Of a stretch of 64,000 bases of DNA, positions 51,216 to 63,360 are shown piece by piece (position 1 is the first letter of the stretch; each line of letters starts with the position of its first letter). The DNA comes from Hydractinia symbiolongicarpus (lineage: Eukaryota > Cnidaria > Hydrozoa > Anthoathecata > Hydractiniidae), in assembly GCF_029227915.1 (NCBI RefSeq), contig NC_079877.1, positions 19,619,851 to 19,683,850 of the forward strand, written 5' to 3'. The position numbers were made by a program, and so were the translations under genes. The notes below the pieces were generated by a model that was given only the letters and a program-made list of their open reading frames with translations, had not been told where the DNA came from and made no database searches.

Positions 51216-53314
51216 AAAAACCGTTAAAAGCAATTTTTGTGGTTGAAATAAGTTACATAGGAATTGATAAAACTAGTTTAAGCCCAAATTTTTTAACCAG
51301 TTCGAAGAAATTGTAAAGTACCGGAATGTTCAACTTAAATTATGTTGGTACAAAGGCTTAATCATGATTACGACTACAGTTTAATTGATAAAATTTTTGT
51401 TTGTCCTTTATTTATGATGTTATCAATTGAATATTATTTGAGCAAACACATTTTGCAGAATAGGCAGTGACCAACCAAAAGGTACATATATGTTTTATTC
51501 TGTAGCGCTACATCTGACATGTTGTATAATATAGAAGTTAGTTTCGACAATTTACTTATTTCCTGGGATAATTATTTTTAGCTCTTAAAATCACTGGAAA
51601 TTTGTTTGCACAGCTACATGTCCTAGCTACATGTTGGTGACAATACACTGGCTGATGTGCTGCAACATTTCATAATTATATGGTATATATATAGGTAGGT
51701 ATATATATAGTAAGAATTCTGTTTTACTTTCTTGCTAAGAAAAAACATCAAAGTAAGTCATTTATTTATTACATATGATGACGCCTCTTCGTACAATTAA
51801 ACTGGTGTATCACAATAGAATTTGTGGGGAATGAAGCTGTTTTTACTTGTACTATCAGTTTTAGTTTGTTTTGGTAGACTAGTTGCGGTAGCATGGTTAT
51901 TACTCTGAACACAGAAACTTTTGCGACCTTTCGCCAAATACTTTAACATCAAAAACCAAATTTCCTATTCTCTTAACTGTGGTGCAAAGTGCTAAGTTGA
52001 ACCTGTATTTGCATCGTTAAATGCTAAAAATACTTATGCTCAGGTTCTTATTCCGTTTTGTCTGCAAGGTGTTGATGAAGGATGTGATGATAATTTTAAA
52101 GCCAACCATTTTTGTAATCCCGGTTAAAACAATTCAAAAAAGTAAAAGTAAAACACCTTTTTTTGAATCAGCTTACAGCGCATAAATGTCTTTTTCTTGC
52201 AGAATAATTTTCGGCTTGCAGATATGAGTACGTGCCGAGTGGCGTAGTGAAGTATTTTGTAGAAGCTTGAAGCATTGCTGTTAAAGCGGCGATAACATTT
52301 TTCACTCTTTAAGGCCGCAATTAATACTTGATTAATACTTGCCATGATTTGATAATTCTGACCCATAGTAGATTATTTGGTCAGACTAAGGAAAAGCAAC
52401 CTTATGATTTCGTATGAGCGTATGAGAAAAGATTTTGGAACAGTATAAAAAACTATTGTTGGACAACGTTTGCAAAACTAGCAGAAGTATACAGTTTTCC
52501 ATTTTTTTCCATTTGTTTTTATTAAAAAATGTACAGTTGCGTCGCAATATTTCTAGGGAGTTTTGTTTTCCTCACATACTCCACTACGTCACATACCAAA
52601 AGTTAGTTAAATTAAATGTAGCTAGTGATTGATTGATCAAAAAAACAGACAAACTCTGATTATTTACAGAGTAAAAGTACACATTTTACAAAAGGAATGA
52701 TAGACAGACCAACTAACTGAATCATATTTTAGGTTGCTTGAACCCCGAACAGAGAACATATGCAACGTCTGCTGCTAAATTTTAACGATGTCTAGTAGTT
52801 AAGCATCTAATGTACATCCTATTCAAGCAGCAATTTACACAAAGGTGACTTCAATACTCATGTTGCCATACAAAATGTTATTTTCATAAAAACAAACAAA
52901 ACAATTCCCGGCACAACACTTTCTCTAATGAGCTGATTCTGAAACTGAGCAGTGCTGTGTTTTGTTTATATAGATGGGCTGTCGATATATTGCTAGTAAT
53001 CAATAGTTTACTCTTGGTCTTTACCATCGAAAGAGAAGTTTAGATGCTTTCGTGAGAATTGCTTTTTTCCATTTAATTGAAAAAATTGTTTAAATAGATT
53101 GTATCTGCAACTGCAATATGCATGTTGTTGTTTTGATTTTTTTTGGTTTTTATTTATAATTGTTTCTTTATAACATAAGCTTGAAATTTTTAAATTGTTT
53201 TCAGATTATTAGAATTCCAATACAAAACTATAGTGCTTGTCTGTAAAATCCTGTCTTAAGGTCCTTTTAGACGATAAATTATTCGTGTAAAGTTTCTACA
53301 AATGGTAACAGAAA

Positions 53315-54508
53315 TCTCTATAATAATACAAAGACTGTGTGGCTCTCTGTAACAGGCAAAGTGGATTGTTTATTTTCCTTTGATGTAGCCGAAAAAGTCA
53401 TGTCTTAAATGTTAAATGTCGGAACAACATGGGTGTCCGAATCCGTTTCGGAATAGACGGGATGATGATCTTATCAAAAACCCTTAAACCCTAATATCTC
53501 TTCAACCGTTAATCAAAAGTACATGATCCTATACATTTTCTTGATCAGAGTTTTAAGATCTATACGATGAAGGTATTAGGTATACAAAATTCTAAAAACA
53601 ATTTTTGTGTGTTTTGACGGGTCTTTGGTGACGTGAGCAATTTTTTTAAACCCTTATATCTCATTAACCGTTCATCAAAAGCACATGCTCATATACATTT
53701 TCTTGATCAGCGCTTTAAGCTCAACCCAATAGAAGATATGTGAAAACAAGGTTCCAAAAATATTTTTTTTGTGGATGGGTTGCTGACGTCATAAAAATCC
53801 AAATGACGCTTCCTTTTTTACTTTTATCCTACCCCAGTGAATTTTTTCACAGGCTTTACTTATGTCTCAAATGTTACATTTCTGACGTTACAGTGCGATT
53901 TTTCCACGGGCCACCAACTAGTATGTTAAATTTTCCGACGTCAATAACACTACTTCAACGTCAATATCTCACTTTAAATTAATGAAACCATTACAATGCA
54001 CTAAAACTTTGAGGCCAAATAACTTGGAAACGAGGTAGTGACGTCAGTCATTTTTTAATGCGTTGGTAACTAGGGACTTCCTGGGACCAAATTGTGTAAG
54101 TTTCCCAAATCTGAGTCCCCAAATCCGTTTCGGAATAAACGGGTTGATGACGTCATCAAAGAACGTTTAAACCCTAATATCTCTGCAACCGTTTGTCAAA
54201 GATACATGATCCCATATTGATCAGCGTTTAAAGATGTATACGATGAAGGCAACAGGTATAGCAATTTTTAGAAAGGAAATTTTGTGTTTCAGCGTGTCTT
54301 TGCTAAAGTCAACAAAATTTTTTAACCCTTAAATCTCTTTAGGCGTCCGTCGAAAACATATGCTCCTATACATTATTTTGATTAGCGTTTCAACCTCAAC
54401 ACATTACCGGCAACGAATAAACTAAATTTTGCCTATTTTATTTGTATATGCACCTATTTTTCCATTGTCCTTCTGCCTAAGTGGATTTTCAACAGGCCTT
54501 ATCGACTA
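53315..54508 (+). mobile_element. Two or three overlapping Helitron copies
   Basis: The 5' end A|TCTCTATAATAATACA is at 53315. A first 3' region reaches about 53850 with the terminus degraded. A hairpin-bearing mini-Helitron end (TTTTTCCACGGGCCACCAACTAG, split as TTTTTCCACGGG and CCACCAACTAG, CTAG at 53918-53921, followed by T) is followed by a second, 5'-truncated body ending TTATCGACTAG at 54498-54508. The body motifs match 15078-18504. Confidence 0.65.
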
Positions 54509-55091
54509 GATTGTAATAATTTAATTTACGTTCAAATACAGTTATTCAATAAGTTATTCCTCATGCGTTGAATTTGTTACATCAAAGCTTCAATCATTCT
54601 CACTCATTCTATTATCCAGGAGAACCAGCATAATTTTGCTTTCCACCAGGAAATCGGGATTTTTAAGGTTAATTCTATCGTTCTTTGCCCACGTGGTCAA
54701 TATCAGGAAATCCTTTGTTTTGAGCGCAAATGGTCTCAATCACCCGAACAAATATAATTAATTCTTGAATTTTTTAAAAGGGTAAGACGTGACCAGCCCA
54801 GTTTTGTGCTAATTGGTTGATTGTAATTCGGAGTTTGCTATAAGGTGGATTTGAAATTTAGGGATTTGCTCTGACATTTGTTTGCGTCTAAGCTTTCTTT
54901 TAGAGAAACTGGATTTGATATCCTCGGAGAAAGCTAAGTTAACTATCATTCAATTCAAAAGTGAAACTTTACAGCATGATAATTCTGCACAAGTTGCTAC
55001 ATTTGGAGTCACATATACTATCGGATGTCGGTATTCTTTGATCTTTGCTTAACTATTGCTGAATAAAATCAATACATTTTGATTTTATTTA
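54509..55091. other. No gene or repeat recognised
   Basis: Short AT-rich interval between a Helitron cluster and a MITE; nothing supported. Confidence 0.5.
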
Positions 55092-55625
55092 CCTTAAGGG
55101 AAGAAATTATTTGCGGAAGAAATTTTTGCGAATAGCGACCTGAAAAGAGATATTGCGGAAGAAATTTTTGCGGAAGCAAGAAATTTGGTAAATCGAAAGT
55201 CGGGAAAAACCGAATTTGGTACCTAAGTGTATAAAAAACATCCGATTTGTGGAATATCATCTCTCTATTTTTCATCAAAATATCAAAAAAGAATACTAAG
55301 CTGTAACAAATGTAGATCAAATATCGTCACTAAAAATATCGAAAATATTTCGACATAGATCGTCAAGCTAAAGAGGCCTTTAAACGCAAAGAAAAGTCAA
55401 CAGATTGATTTTTAACGCATGAAGTATTTTGAAAAATTTGCGCAATTAATTTTTGCGGATGAAAAATTTCAAAAGTTTTGCGGAATTTATTTTTGCGGAT
55501 GATCAAAATTTCTTAACTTCTGCGGAATTAATTTTTGCGAATTTGGGTAAAAGTCCGCAAAAATTAATTCCGCAAAAGAAAGTTCCGCACTTATTTCTTC
55601 CGCAAATAATTTCTTCTGTTATGGT
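55092..55625. mobile_element. MITE with GAAGAAATTATTTGCGG terminal inverted repeats
   Basis: The left end (CCTTAAGGGAAGAAATTATT then TGCGGAAG) is mirrored at the right by CTTCCGCAAATAATTTCTTC. The interior has several GCGGAATTAATTTTTGCGGA motifs near 55440-55570. The minus ORF 55069-55320 crosses the end and is not a gene. Confidence 0.65.
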
Positions 55626-56106
55626 AGCTAAACTATTTTGTTTGCTTCTGTTAAAAAATTTTTAATATTTTCGGTACAATACGCTATTAATTATTCCGTT
55701 AAAGGCCGATATACACAGAAGAATAATTAGAAGAATAACTTGAGTATATTAATATTCTTCCATTATTTCCCCGTGTATCTTGTAGAAAAATAAAATTTTC
55801 GAATATTTTTTCGTTATTCTTTGATTATACTCAGCGAAGAACTAATATTCAAACAATGAGTTGTGTACAGCATTAGCATACTTCTATTGAAATATGACGT
55901 CATTGACACTTTTTCTTTTAAAACTGCGCTTTTACCCACATGAAATGAGTAGCTGTGAAAGTAAATAAAAAATAAAACAAACAAATAAACAAGTACTTTG
56001 TGCAGACGAAGCATGTTCTTGAAATGGTTAATTTCATAACAGGGTCCAAATGGGAACTTCAGTTATTGTTGAGCAAAGCCGTCGTAAACATACCGTTTTT
56101 TTTTTA

Positions 56107-56175
56107 ATAATAATTTAGCCTCTGATCTAAGTATTTAAGCGAGATTCGGTTGTCGTAAAATTCCTCTTTCAATTT
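56107..56175. repeat. DIRS left inverted terminal repeat
   Basis: TTTAGCCTCTGATCTAAG, then GAGATTCGGTTGTCGTAAAA and TTCCTCTTTCAA. It is the reverse complement, with a few differences, of 60815-60885 (TTGAAAGTAGGAATTTTACG, ACAACCGAATCTC, TGATCAGAGGTAAATTATTA). Confidence 0.85.
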
Positions 56176-56299
56176 CGTGAGCTGCTACGAAAAGAGGTGC
56201 AAAAACAACAGGTATCAATATTTTTTACAATTACGTATTACTTTTATTTCTTCATTGTTTGTTACCACTTAACCACACAAGGTTATGACGGATGGTCAA

Positions 56300-57404
56300 A
56301 ACAATGAATTGTTGTTAATGACAATATAGCTGAATCTGCAAGTAACACTATTGATTGCAAGGACCTTATAAACTATGTCAAAGCTGCTGCAAAGCAGGAT
56401 ATGTCTATTATCAATAATGTACTGTCGAAACAACAAATACAAATAGACAGCTTAGTAGAGTCAGTGAAAACTCTTGTGGGTGCAATTTCGAACCCAACTT
56501 ATTTGCCTAATGCTCCAGATGGAACTCAGCAATCAAGCACGGACAACCTGCTAAAAGAAAACCTGCCACCTCTTTCGATGAAGGTGGCACGTTGATGAAA
56601 CTGTCCTTACGCAAGCAGCAGAGGTAAGCAAAAAAGACTTTGTTTCTATTCAAGGTTCCAACCTTTGGTTTGGAAATAATGACAAAGCAACAAGCAACCA
56701 GAGTGATGGGGATGAGGACCAGACAAGCGGTAGAATGGAGGAAACTATTCAAAGTGACCAATCTTATTGGCAACACACCCTAGATGAGTACGAGGATGAC
56801 TCAAAGGCTACTGGAAAAGAAATATCCTCGACTATAGCATCTGCTGCCAAAATATATTGGCAGAAGTCAATGAAGGTGTGCAAGAAAAAGATGGAAGGGT
56901 CCAAGATACCCTCTAACTGCCCTTTTTTAATCCCAAAGAGACATTCACTCGCTTAACGGATGTAAAGATCCAGGGATATTAAGCCAACACTCGGCGTCAG
57001 TGACAATGCTGTTGAGTGCAGTTTCTGACCTTTCCGAGTCAAAAAGCTTGAGTACAAAAGAGCCAATGTTGGCTTTAAAAGAGGCCCTTTCTTTGGCCGG
57101 CAGAGTCTCCCAGTCTATAAACACTCCGGAGAGACTTGATGAAGCCTGCCTCCCTAAGGGATATTCAAAGCTGGCCTCTGAGGCTTCTGAGTCCTCCGAA
57201 CTCCTCTTTGGGGAGTCCATTTGCGAGAGACTTAAGCAACTTAAAAAGAAGAATAAATTAAAAGAGATTCTCAGTAATAAGGACAAAAGACCAAAAAGAA
57301 AATTTGAAACCTCGTCAAACGAGAGCCTTTCCTACAATTTCCTTGGGGAGGGTAGAGAACAGAAACCTGGGCCAGAGAGATTACATCAACAACAACAGCA
57401 ATAA
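56300..57404 (+). pseudogene. DIRS gag-like region, fragmented
   Basis: Frames at 56401-56595 (SIINNVLSKQQIQIDSLVES), 56735-56956 and 57000-57404 (LKEALSLAGRVSQSINTPER ... CERLKQLKKKNKLKEIL). It is Ser/Glu/Lys-rich and ends in a CAA-repeat tract encoding Gln/Asn (57384-57455). Position upstream of the RT and predicted helices suggest the gag ORF; sequence similarity is weak as usual for this gene. Confidence 0.6.
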
Positions 57405-57634
57405 GAGTTTCAACAACAACAGAAACTTTAACAACAACAACAACAACAACAAGCAATTTTAAAAGCCTTTCCAAAAGAATGGTCCACTATACACGAAGAA
57501 ACCCTAAAGTTAAATGGGGAGATTCCCCCGGTATGGGATATTTTGAAATTAAAAAATTTCCTAAATAAGAAAGTTTCAGCGTTTAAGGGTGGACGCTTGA
57601 ACGGTGGGAAAGTATAACTAGCGATCAAGAAATC

Positions 57635-60100
57635 TTGGAAACGATTAGTGGCATAAAAATATCAACACTAAATTTCCCCACAATAAATCACAGAAATTAT
57701 CCAGAATACAATAGGGGTAGAAGATTTATTGATGAAGAAATTATTAAATTGCTCATTAAGGGAGCAATAATAGAATGTGATCATGAAGAGGGAGAATATA
57801 TCTCACCAATATTTATAACTGAGAAGAGTGATGGTGGCTTCAGGCTTATCCTGAATTTTAAAGAATTAAATAAGTCTGTTGAAAAGAAGAAATTTAAAAT
57901 GCAAACGCTAACTTCTATACTTTGCTTGATTAGACCAAACATATACTTGGCCAAGTTAGATATCAAAGATGCATACTATAGTATACCTATTCACCCAGAT
58001 CACCAAAAACTGCTAAAATTTAAACATAATGATAAGATTTTCAAATTTTTGGTGTTGCCAAACGGATATACGGAAGGCCCTAGAAAATTTACTAAGGTGA
58101 TGAAGCCACCCTTGGCCATTCTCAGAAAGAACTACTCAATATTGTTGGCAGACTACATTGATGATAAAATTACCATGAATACAATTAAAGAAAGGTGTCT
58201 TGATGATATCGATAAAATAATTAATTTGCTAAATCGCCTAGGTTTTGTTCTTCACCCAGAAAAGTCCAAATTTGAACCAGGCCAGGTACTGGAATTTTTG
58301 GGTGTCATGATTGATACAAGGAGAATGATTATTTACTTGACAGATGAGAAAAAGGGAATATAAATTTACTATGTAGAGAAATACTCACAATTAGAAAATT
58401 AGCTAAAATCATTGGAAAAGTTAATAGCTGTTTCATAGCAGTTCCACATGGGAAACTCCATTATAGAGTTACTAGTCGATAAGGCCCGTGGAAAAATCCA
58501 CTAAGACGCAGAAGAACAATGGAAATATAGATTGCTTTAGATTTTTGCTGACGTCAGCAGTGCATATACAAAAAGAAAATTGGTGAAACTTAGTCATTTG
58601 TTGTCTGTAATGTGTAGAGGTTGAAACGCTGATCGAAATAATGTATAGTATCGTATGTTTTTGACAAACGCCTAAGGAGATATAAGGGTTTAAAAATTTT
58701 GCTGACGTCAGCAAAATCCCTACCAAAAGTTTCAAAACAAATTTCTTCACAAATTCGTACACCCGTTGCATTCATCGTATAGATCTTGAAATGCTAATCA
58801 AGAAAATGTATAGGATTATGTACTTTTGACAAACGGTTGCAGAGATATTGGGGTTTGTAGGTTTTGTGATGACGTCATCAACCCGTCATTTCCGAAACGG
58901 ATTCGGGAACCAAGTTTGGGAAACTTACCCAAATTGGTCCCAGGTGGTCCCTAGTTACTCACGCGGTGAAAAATCATTGACGTCACCACCTCGTTTCCAA
59001 GTTATTTGGCCTCAAATTTTTAAGTGCACTGTAACAGCTTCATTAATTTAATATAGGATATTGACGTTAAAGTAGTGTTATTGACGTCGCGCCGTAACGT
59101 CAGAAAATTTAACATATTAGGCATGCCTTTTTTGGTTACTTCAGAGAAAATTTCGGTAAGATCAAAGGAAAATGAACATATCCACTTTGCCTGTTACAGA
59201 CACACAGAACAGGCGTATTATTATAGAGTTATGGAGAGGTTTAAGACAGCGTGTCTTAGGAAACATTTTGGAAAGTTTGACATTAGTTTCTCACCCGTAA
59301 AAGAGGAAATAAGCTGGTTGCTAAACAACTTGAGAAACAGTTTAGCACCAATTGCCAGGGGTAACCCAAAATTTTATATTACTACTGACGCCTGCAAGAC
59401 AGGATAGGGAACTCGTAGAAATGAAACCCGTACGAGAGGTCACTTCACTCTAGAAGAAACAAAGCTGCTCTCCTTGTTATGATATATTCAGTGGCAGGAA
59501 TAAACAAAATGGAAAGCACAAAATCTTTAGGAATGGATTAAGTAGTCCATGAAATTTGGGATTGGGCAATGGCAAGAAAAAGCTGGATTACAGCAAATGT
59601 AAGATGTTGAGGCGGATAGAGAATCCCGAGAAACAGAAAACCGAACAGAATGGATGCTCCATAGAGAGATCTTCAGGAGAGCAGTAAATGCCTTAAATTT
59701 CACTCCAAAAATAGACTTGTTTGCAACCCGCATTATTAATCAACTGGATCGGTATGTTTCTTTCAGGCCTGATTCAAATTGTATAGCAGTAAATGCTTTT
59801 ACTATTGATTGAAAGCATTTAGAGTTCTATGCCTTCCCACCGTTCATTTGCTTGCCAAAAGCTATCCAAAAAATATGCAATGATGAGGCTACAGGGATTC
59901 TGGTAGTGCCTGACTGGCCAAACCAACCCTGGTACTCTCAATTCATGAACATTGTTGTGATTAAGATATACATTTGGAACCAAACCATTGGAGTCCTACA
60001 ACTCGATTTTTGTCAACGTTCTACATTCCAACAATCGTTAAGACTACACGCCCAGGAAAACACCAAGAGCCCTTAACTTTCCAGAAATTCGAAACACCAA
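57635..60100 (+). pseudogene. DIRS reverse transcriptase/RNase H, split by a Helitron
   Basis: RT at 57635-58363: SPIFITEKSDGGFRLILNFK, LAKLDIKDAYYSIPIHPDHQ, VLPNGYTEGPRKFTKVMKP, the active site YIDD and LGFVLHPEKSKFEP with FLGVMIDT. Frameshifts follow 58363. PHGKLHYRV at 58443-58470 is cut by the Helitron and resumes as MERFKTACLRKHFGKFD at about 59230, ending in the RNase H-like FYITTDACKTG. Further pieces (PKIDLFATRIINQLDRYVSF; FYAFPPFICLPKAIQKI; VVPDWPNQPWYSQF) are typical of DIRS pol. Stops include TGA at about 59810. Confidence 0.88.
58472..59227 (-). mobile_element. Helitron inserted in the DIRS pol gene, minus orientation
   Basis: Reading in reverse: 5' TCTATAATAATACGCCTGTTC (59227 downward), the shared body with GGTCCCTAGTTACTCACGC antisense motifs, and a 3' hairpin (GTGGATTTTTCCACGGGCC) followed by TTATCGACTAG ending at 58472. 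The left flank is A, as expected. GTTA occurs at both junctions, so the right limit is 59227 or 59231. Removing it restores the DIRS reading frame. Confidence 0.85.
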
Positions 60101-60121
60101 AAATATGCGTACTTTGGTGTT

Positions 60122-60424
60122 TTGAAGAATCTCCCAGGCCAACCAAAGAACTTGATTCTCTCATATACTTATCCACATCATCCAGTGAAGACAGCTACGC
60201 TAACAAGATATGTGAAGACATTCTTAGGATTAGCAGGCATAGACATTACAGTATTCACATGCCACTCAACTCGGAAAGCCTCCACAAGCAAAGCTAATAA
60301 CTTAGGTCTTTCACTGAAAGATATTAACAAAGCGGCAGGATGGTTCTCAGAGAGTATTTTCTTAAAACACTATAAATTGAATATTGTGGCTTGGTTTCTG
60401 AAAACCCTACAACAAGGTTGCTAA
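60122..60424 (+). pseudogene. DIRS tyrosine recombinase C-terminal domain
   Basis: The frame ends KTATLTRYVKTFLGLAGIDI, FTCHSTRKASTSKAN (His and catalytic Arg), LSLKDINKAAGWFSESIFLK and HYKLN, with Tyr as the putative nucleophile. The catalytic box is readable, but the N-terminal half lies in other frames. It integrates the circular DNA in functional relatives. Confidence 0.8.
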
Positions 60425-60671
60425 ATTTAGTGCTCCTTAAACTCAAACATGTACATATTATTTGCTTTTAGAACATCAAAGTTGTTTGTATTATGTTATA
60501 TAAAAGGAAAAAAGAAAGTTGACATTGTTACGGTATACATCTGTACACATAATCAAGTTACCAACAGTAATTTCATTTTATTGGTATTTTTCAGGCAAAA
60601 AATCAAATAAAAAGTTCGAAATTGTCATTTCTTTTCTCTTCAAAATGTGGCTTTTAAAATTTCCCTTGAAT

Positions 60672-60772
60672 ACTTAGATCAGAGGCTAAATTATTATTTC
60701 CTAAAATTAAACAAATAAAATGCAGTTTAATTGTAATAATAATTTACCTCTGATAAGTATTCAAGTGCCCTA
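60672..60772. repeat. DIRS internal complementary region
   Basis: It contains, joined back to back, sequences complementary to both outer ends: CTTAGATCAGAGGCTAAATT (left end) and TTTAATTGTAATAATAATTT with ACCTCTGAT (right end), separated by TCCTAAAATTAAACAAATAA. This is the template expected for joining the ends of a circular DIRS intermediate. Confidence 0.85.
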
Positions 60773-60811
60773 CCCACACCTTCCTTTAAAATGGTGATAC
60801 ATTTTGAAGCT

Positions 60812-60921
60812 CTGTCTTTGAAAGTAGGAATTTTACGACAACCGAATCTCACTTGAGTACTGATCAGAGGTAAATTATTATTACAATTAAACAGTATTTT
60901 ACTTGTTTAATTTTAGGAAAA
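60812..60921. repeat. DIRS right inverted terminal repeat and outer extension
   Basis: TAGGAATTTTACGACAACCG to GATCAGAGGTAAATTATTA mirrors the left repeat. The extension to about 60921 (ACAATTAAACAG ... TTTAATTTTAGGAAA) is complementary to the internal region. Confidence 0.85.
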
Positions 60922-61680
60922 AATGACGAGCAATGGTAATCCAAACTCATAACCTACAAGTGCCAATAACACTATAGAAAAAAAACTTTTAAAAAACTCT
61001 TAAAAAAATCAGATCCACTGTCACCTGGATGAATAATAGCAACATGTTCGCCGTCAGTTACACCTAAGCAATCTGGAAACTACCAGCGTCGCATTGTTTC
61101 ATGTTCGTACTCCTCTCACTCTTTCCTGGTACTTGGAACTTTCAAGTAGATTTCTCTCAACGTATTATATATCTCTGCACAACAACAGGTATTAACTGTG
61201 ACAGTTGTTTTATGGATCCGAAATTGAACCATTAGGCTTTCATGCAACTCGCCAGTGGCGAAGAAACTAAGAGTAACAGCTAATTTTTCTTCAGGGGGGA
61301 TTGGCGTTCTCATCATTGTTGTTTGCTTGTCCAACTTCGGCCCAACCAATTCCGCAAGAAGAGGGTGAACATGTCTGTTAGTTATAGCATAATAGAGTTA
61401 TAGCATAGCTATTTTATCTCATTTTACCCCCTGCAGGGATGTACACCCTTGAAACCCACGATGTAACCTCGTTCCCACGGTCATCCAAGAGCTATACAGC
61501 CCTGTGTTCGAGGTTGCCAACAACACGCATACCCATAATGGAACATAGAGAAACATGGATTCGAGATTGATAAAAAAGTACTATGCGTCTGAAATATGCT
61601 TACCTCAAAAGCTGCTGTATTCATTCTTAAATAACGCCGAAAACTTTCAAAATCTCTGAGCAATTAAGCTATGATAAGCG
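60905..61680 (-). pseudogene. PIF/Harbinger transposase N-terminal half, broken
   Basis: On minus: LRDFESFRRYLRMNTAAFE (about 61670-61610), then IPPEEKLAVTLSFFATGE, LMVQFRIHKTTVTV and NTLREIYLKVPST (61349-61116). After a stop, FPDCLGVTDGEHVAI with the first catalytic Asp, SGSDFF and SIVLLALV follow, reaching about 60920. These match the DDE_Tnp_4/HARBI1 family in order. The remaining catalytic part is absent, cut at or near the DIRS right end. Stops and frameshifts are present. Confidence 0.75.
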
Positions 61681-61921
61681 CCACTATCTCTTCTTAAAGG
61701 TACTGTCCGATTAAAAAACAATATCTTTTCTTTTATTTTATTAAGTATCAAAAATAACGAAGATTGCACTCTTAAACAACAAAGATTTATCCAATACTTA
61801 ACACCATCGTTTGTTTGTTTTAATCTTGCTGCACTAGCCTACCATCTTCGGAAGATGCTTTATCCAAAATGCGATTCCGTGGTTTTAAATTTAAATTATT
61901 ATTAGAATTACGTCATTCAAA

Positions 61922-62050
61922 TATGACGTATTGTTGCGTAATACCGAAATGCATTGGGTGCGCATTTAGCAGGGGTTCGCGGAAAAAGCCTGGGACACAC
62001 ACGCACGTGTTTTTGAGATTTTGTATACCGTTGAAGTTTTTAACTAAAAT
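61922..62050 (+). pseudogene. THAP-like Cys-rich N-terminus inside the MULE
   Basis: An ATG just inside the left terminal repeat opens MTYCCVIPKCIG followed by a basic segment and FLRF. The C-x4-C pair at the very N-terminus resembles a THAP start. The rest of the domain (Trp, C-x2-H, end block) is not visible. It could be a decayed DNA-binding domain of the transposase. Confidence 0.35.
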
Positions 62051-62433
62051 AAAACCTTTCAAACTGTAATTATCGTTCAATAATCGAAATAAATAAAACG
62101 AATAATGAAATTCTAGATGGTAAGTTGTCGAAGTTTTTTTTTATTATTCTTGGATATTATAAAGAAAAAATAAAAGCTAGAAATAAATCAAAATCGAAAA
62201 TTTTTTTCCACTGGATACTTTGTAGATTGTAAAAAGAAAAACAGAAATATATATTCGAATCCATGGAAGATGTCAATGTAGCAGTTAGAAATCTCGAGAT
62301 AAAATCATTATCCCATTTCTCTGTTTATCAAAAAGATAAATCATTCGGAGTTTTAAGTTATAATAAAAAAGGTTGATCTTTTGACCAAGAGAAACAAAAA
62401 GCAGTAGTCTTCTTTAAAAAAGAAAATTTTTGT

Positions 62434-63360
62434 GTGTGTTACCAACTTAATTTTTTAGATATTAATTTAAAAAATCACAAGATTCTCTTCGAAGATATCA
62501 AGAACAAGGAGTCACCCCAACAAATCCTTTGGTCCGGAACTCCTTTTGTGATTGTTGGAAAAAAACCTTTTTGGTACGAAGTTCTGTCCCGGCTGATAAC
62601 TACGCGGTTTTTTTGGGTAACCGAAACAACTATTCGCCATGTACTTGCTTGGATTGTCGTAAAACCTTGTTGCCCTGTAACCATATCCTATCCGTCATTA
62701 GTGGCAATGTCGCAGATGTATCCTGGAAATCTTTATCGTCGCGATACACTTTATCTCCTTTTTTCATCCTTGGATCATGAAGTTATTAGCAAGGAGGTTA
62801 CTTTAGAAGATAACCAAATGTAGAACGATTTTATTGACATTAATGATGTCGAAACCGAGTCCGTTTTAATAGATTCTATTCCTAAAATATGTTTCCCAAA
62901 TAGGTTTAAGGCCTCGTGTTGCAGAGAAATTTTAAACCAAATCAAGAGCTTGTCATTCATAGTGTATAATAATGATGCACTAGACCATCTTCATGAAACC
63001 TTGACTCAGGCTTTAAATGACCTATCATTTCATGCTCCTAAGGAAGGCAATTTGGTTGTGGAAAGACCAAAAGTTATAGGATTAACATATTTAAGTAAAA
63101 AATTCCAACCTCTTCCAAAACCAAAACCAAAAAAATCGGCGTTTTCGGGAAGAGTCGGTTTGGCTGATGAAAAAAAAAGTTTTCATCCATAATCAACATT
63201 GTCTCTAAAAAAGAAGAAAATCATGCGACGTCTGTGGTTGAAGAGTTCCCTGAATACGATCCATCTGTCATTTATGATGTACCAACGGAGCAGGAGCAGT
63301 TTAATGACACTGCTGGCTCAATTACCAATAAAATCTGGGTAAATCGGGGATCTGGGTAAT
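62434..63360 (+). pseudogene. C-terminal part of the MULE transposase with SWIM zinc finger
   Basis: The frame at 62529-62780 shows NYAVFLGNRNNYSPCTCLDC followed by LLPCNHILSV: the C-x-C ... C-x-H SWIM pattern, then W and YTLSPFFIL. Adjoining frames supply FEDIKNKESPQQILWSG upstream and NDLSFHAPKEGNLVVERPK, KFQPLPKPKPKKSAFSGRVG and an acidic tail (VVEEFPEYDPSVIYDVPTEQ) to a stop at about 63360. The MULE catalytic DDE domain is not found. At least three frameshifts. Confidence 0.75.

Larger units (their letters stand above)
49144..53314. other. Long stretch without recognised genes
   Basis: AT-rich. Holds the CCGTATRGC cluster (50500-50883) and a dispersed repeat (50950-51215). The minus ORF 49768-49953 (MTTGNGLLFYLNLSLERFEV onward) has balanced, exon-like composition but no splice context or family that I can name. 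TA-rich simple sequence is at 51680-51710. Confidence 0.5.
56107..60921 (+). mobile_element. DIRS-type tyrosine-recombinase retrotransposon, structurally complete, mutated
   Basis: Order: left inverted terminal repeat, gag-like region, RT/RNase H, tyrosine recombinase, internal complementary region, right terminal repeat. This is the layout of DIRS1-like elements, which replicate through a circular intermediate and integrate by tyrosine recombinase without target duplication. Multiple stops and frameshifts, and a Helitron insertion at 58472, make it non-autonomous. Its right end abuts a Harbinger transposase fragment. Confidence 0.88.

Noticed and set aside
52124-52366. 80-codon minus ORF
   Set aside because: No recognisable motif; length is within chance for this composition.
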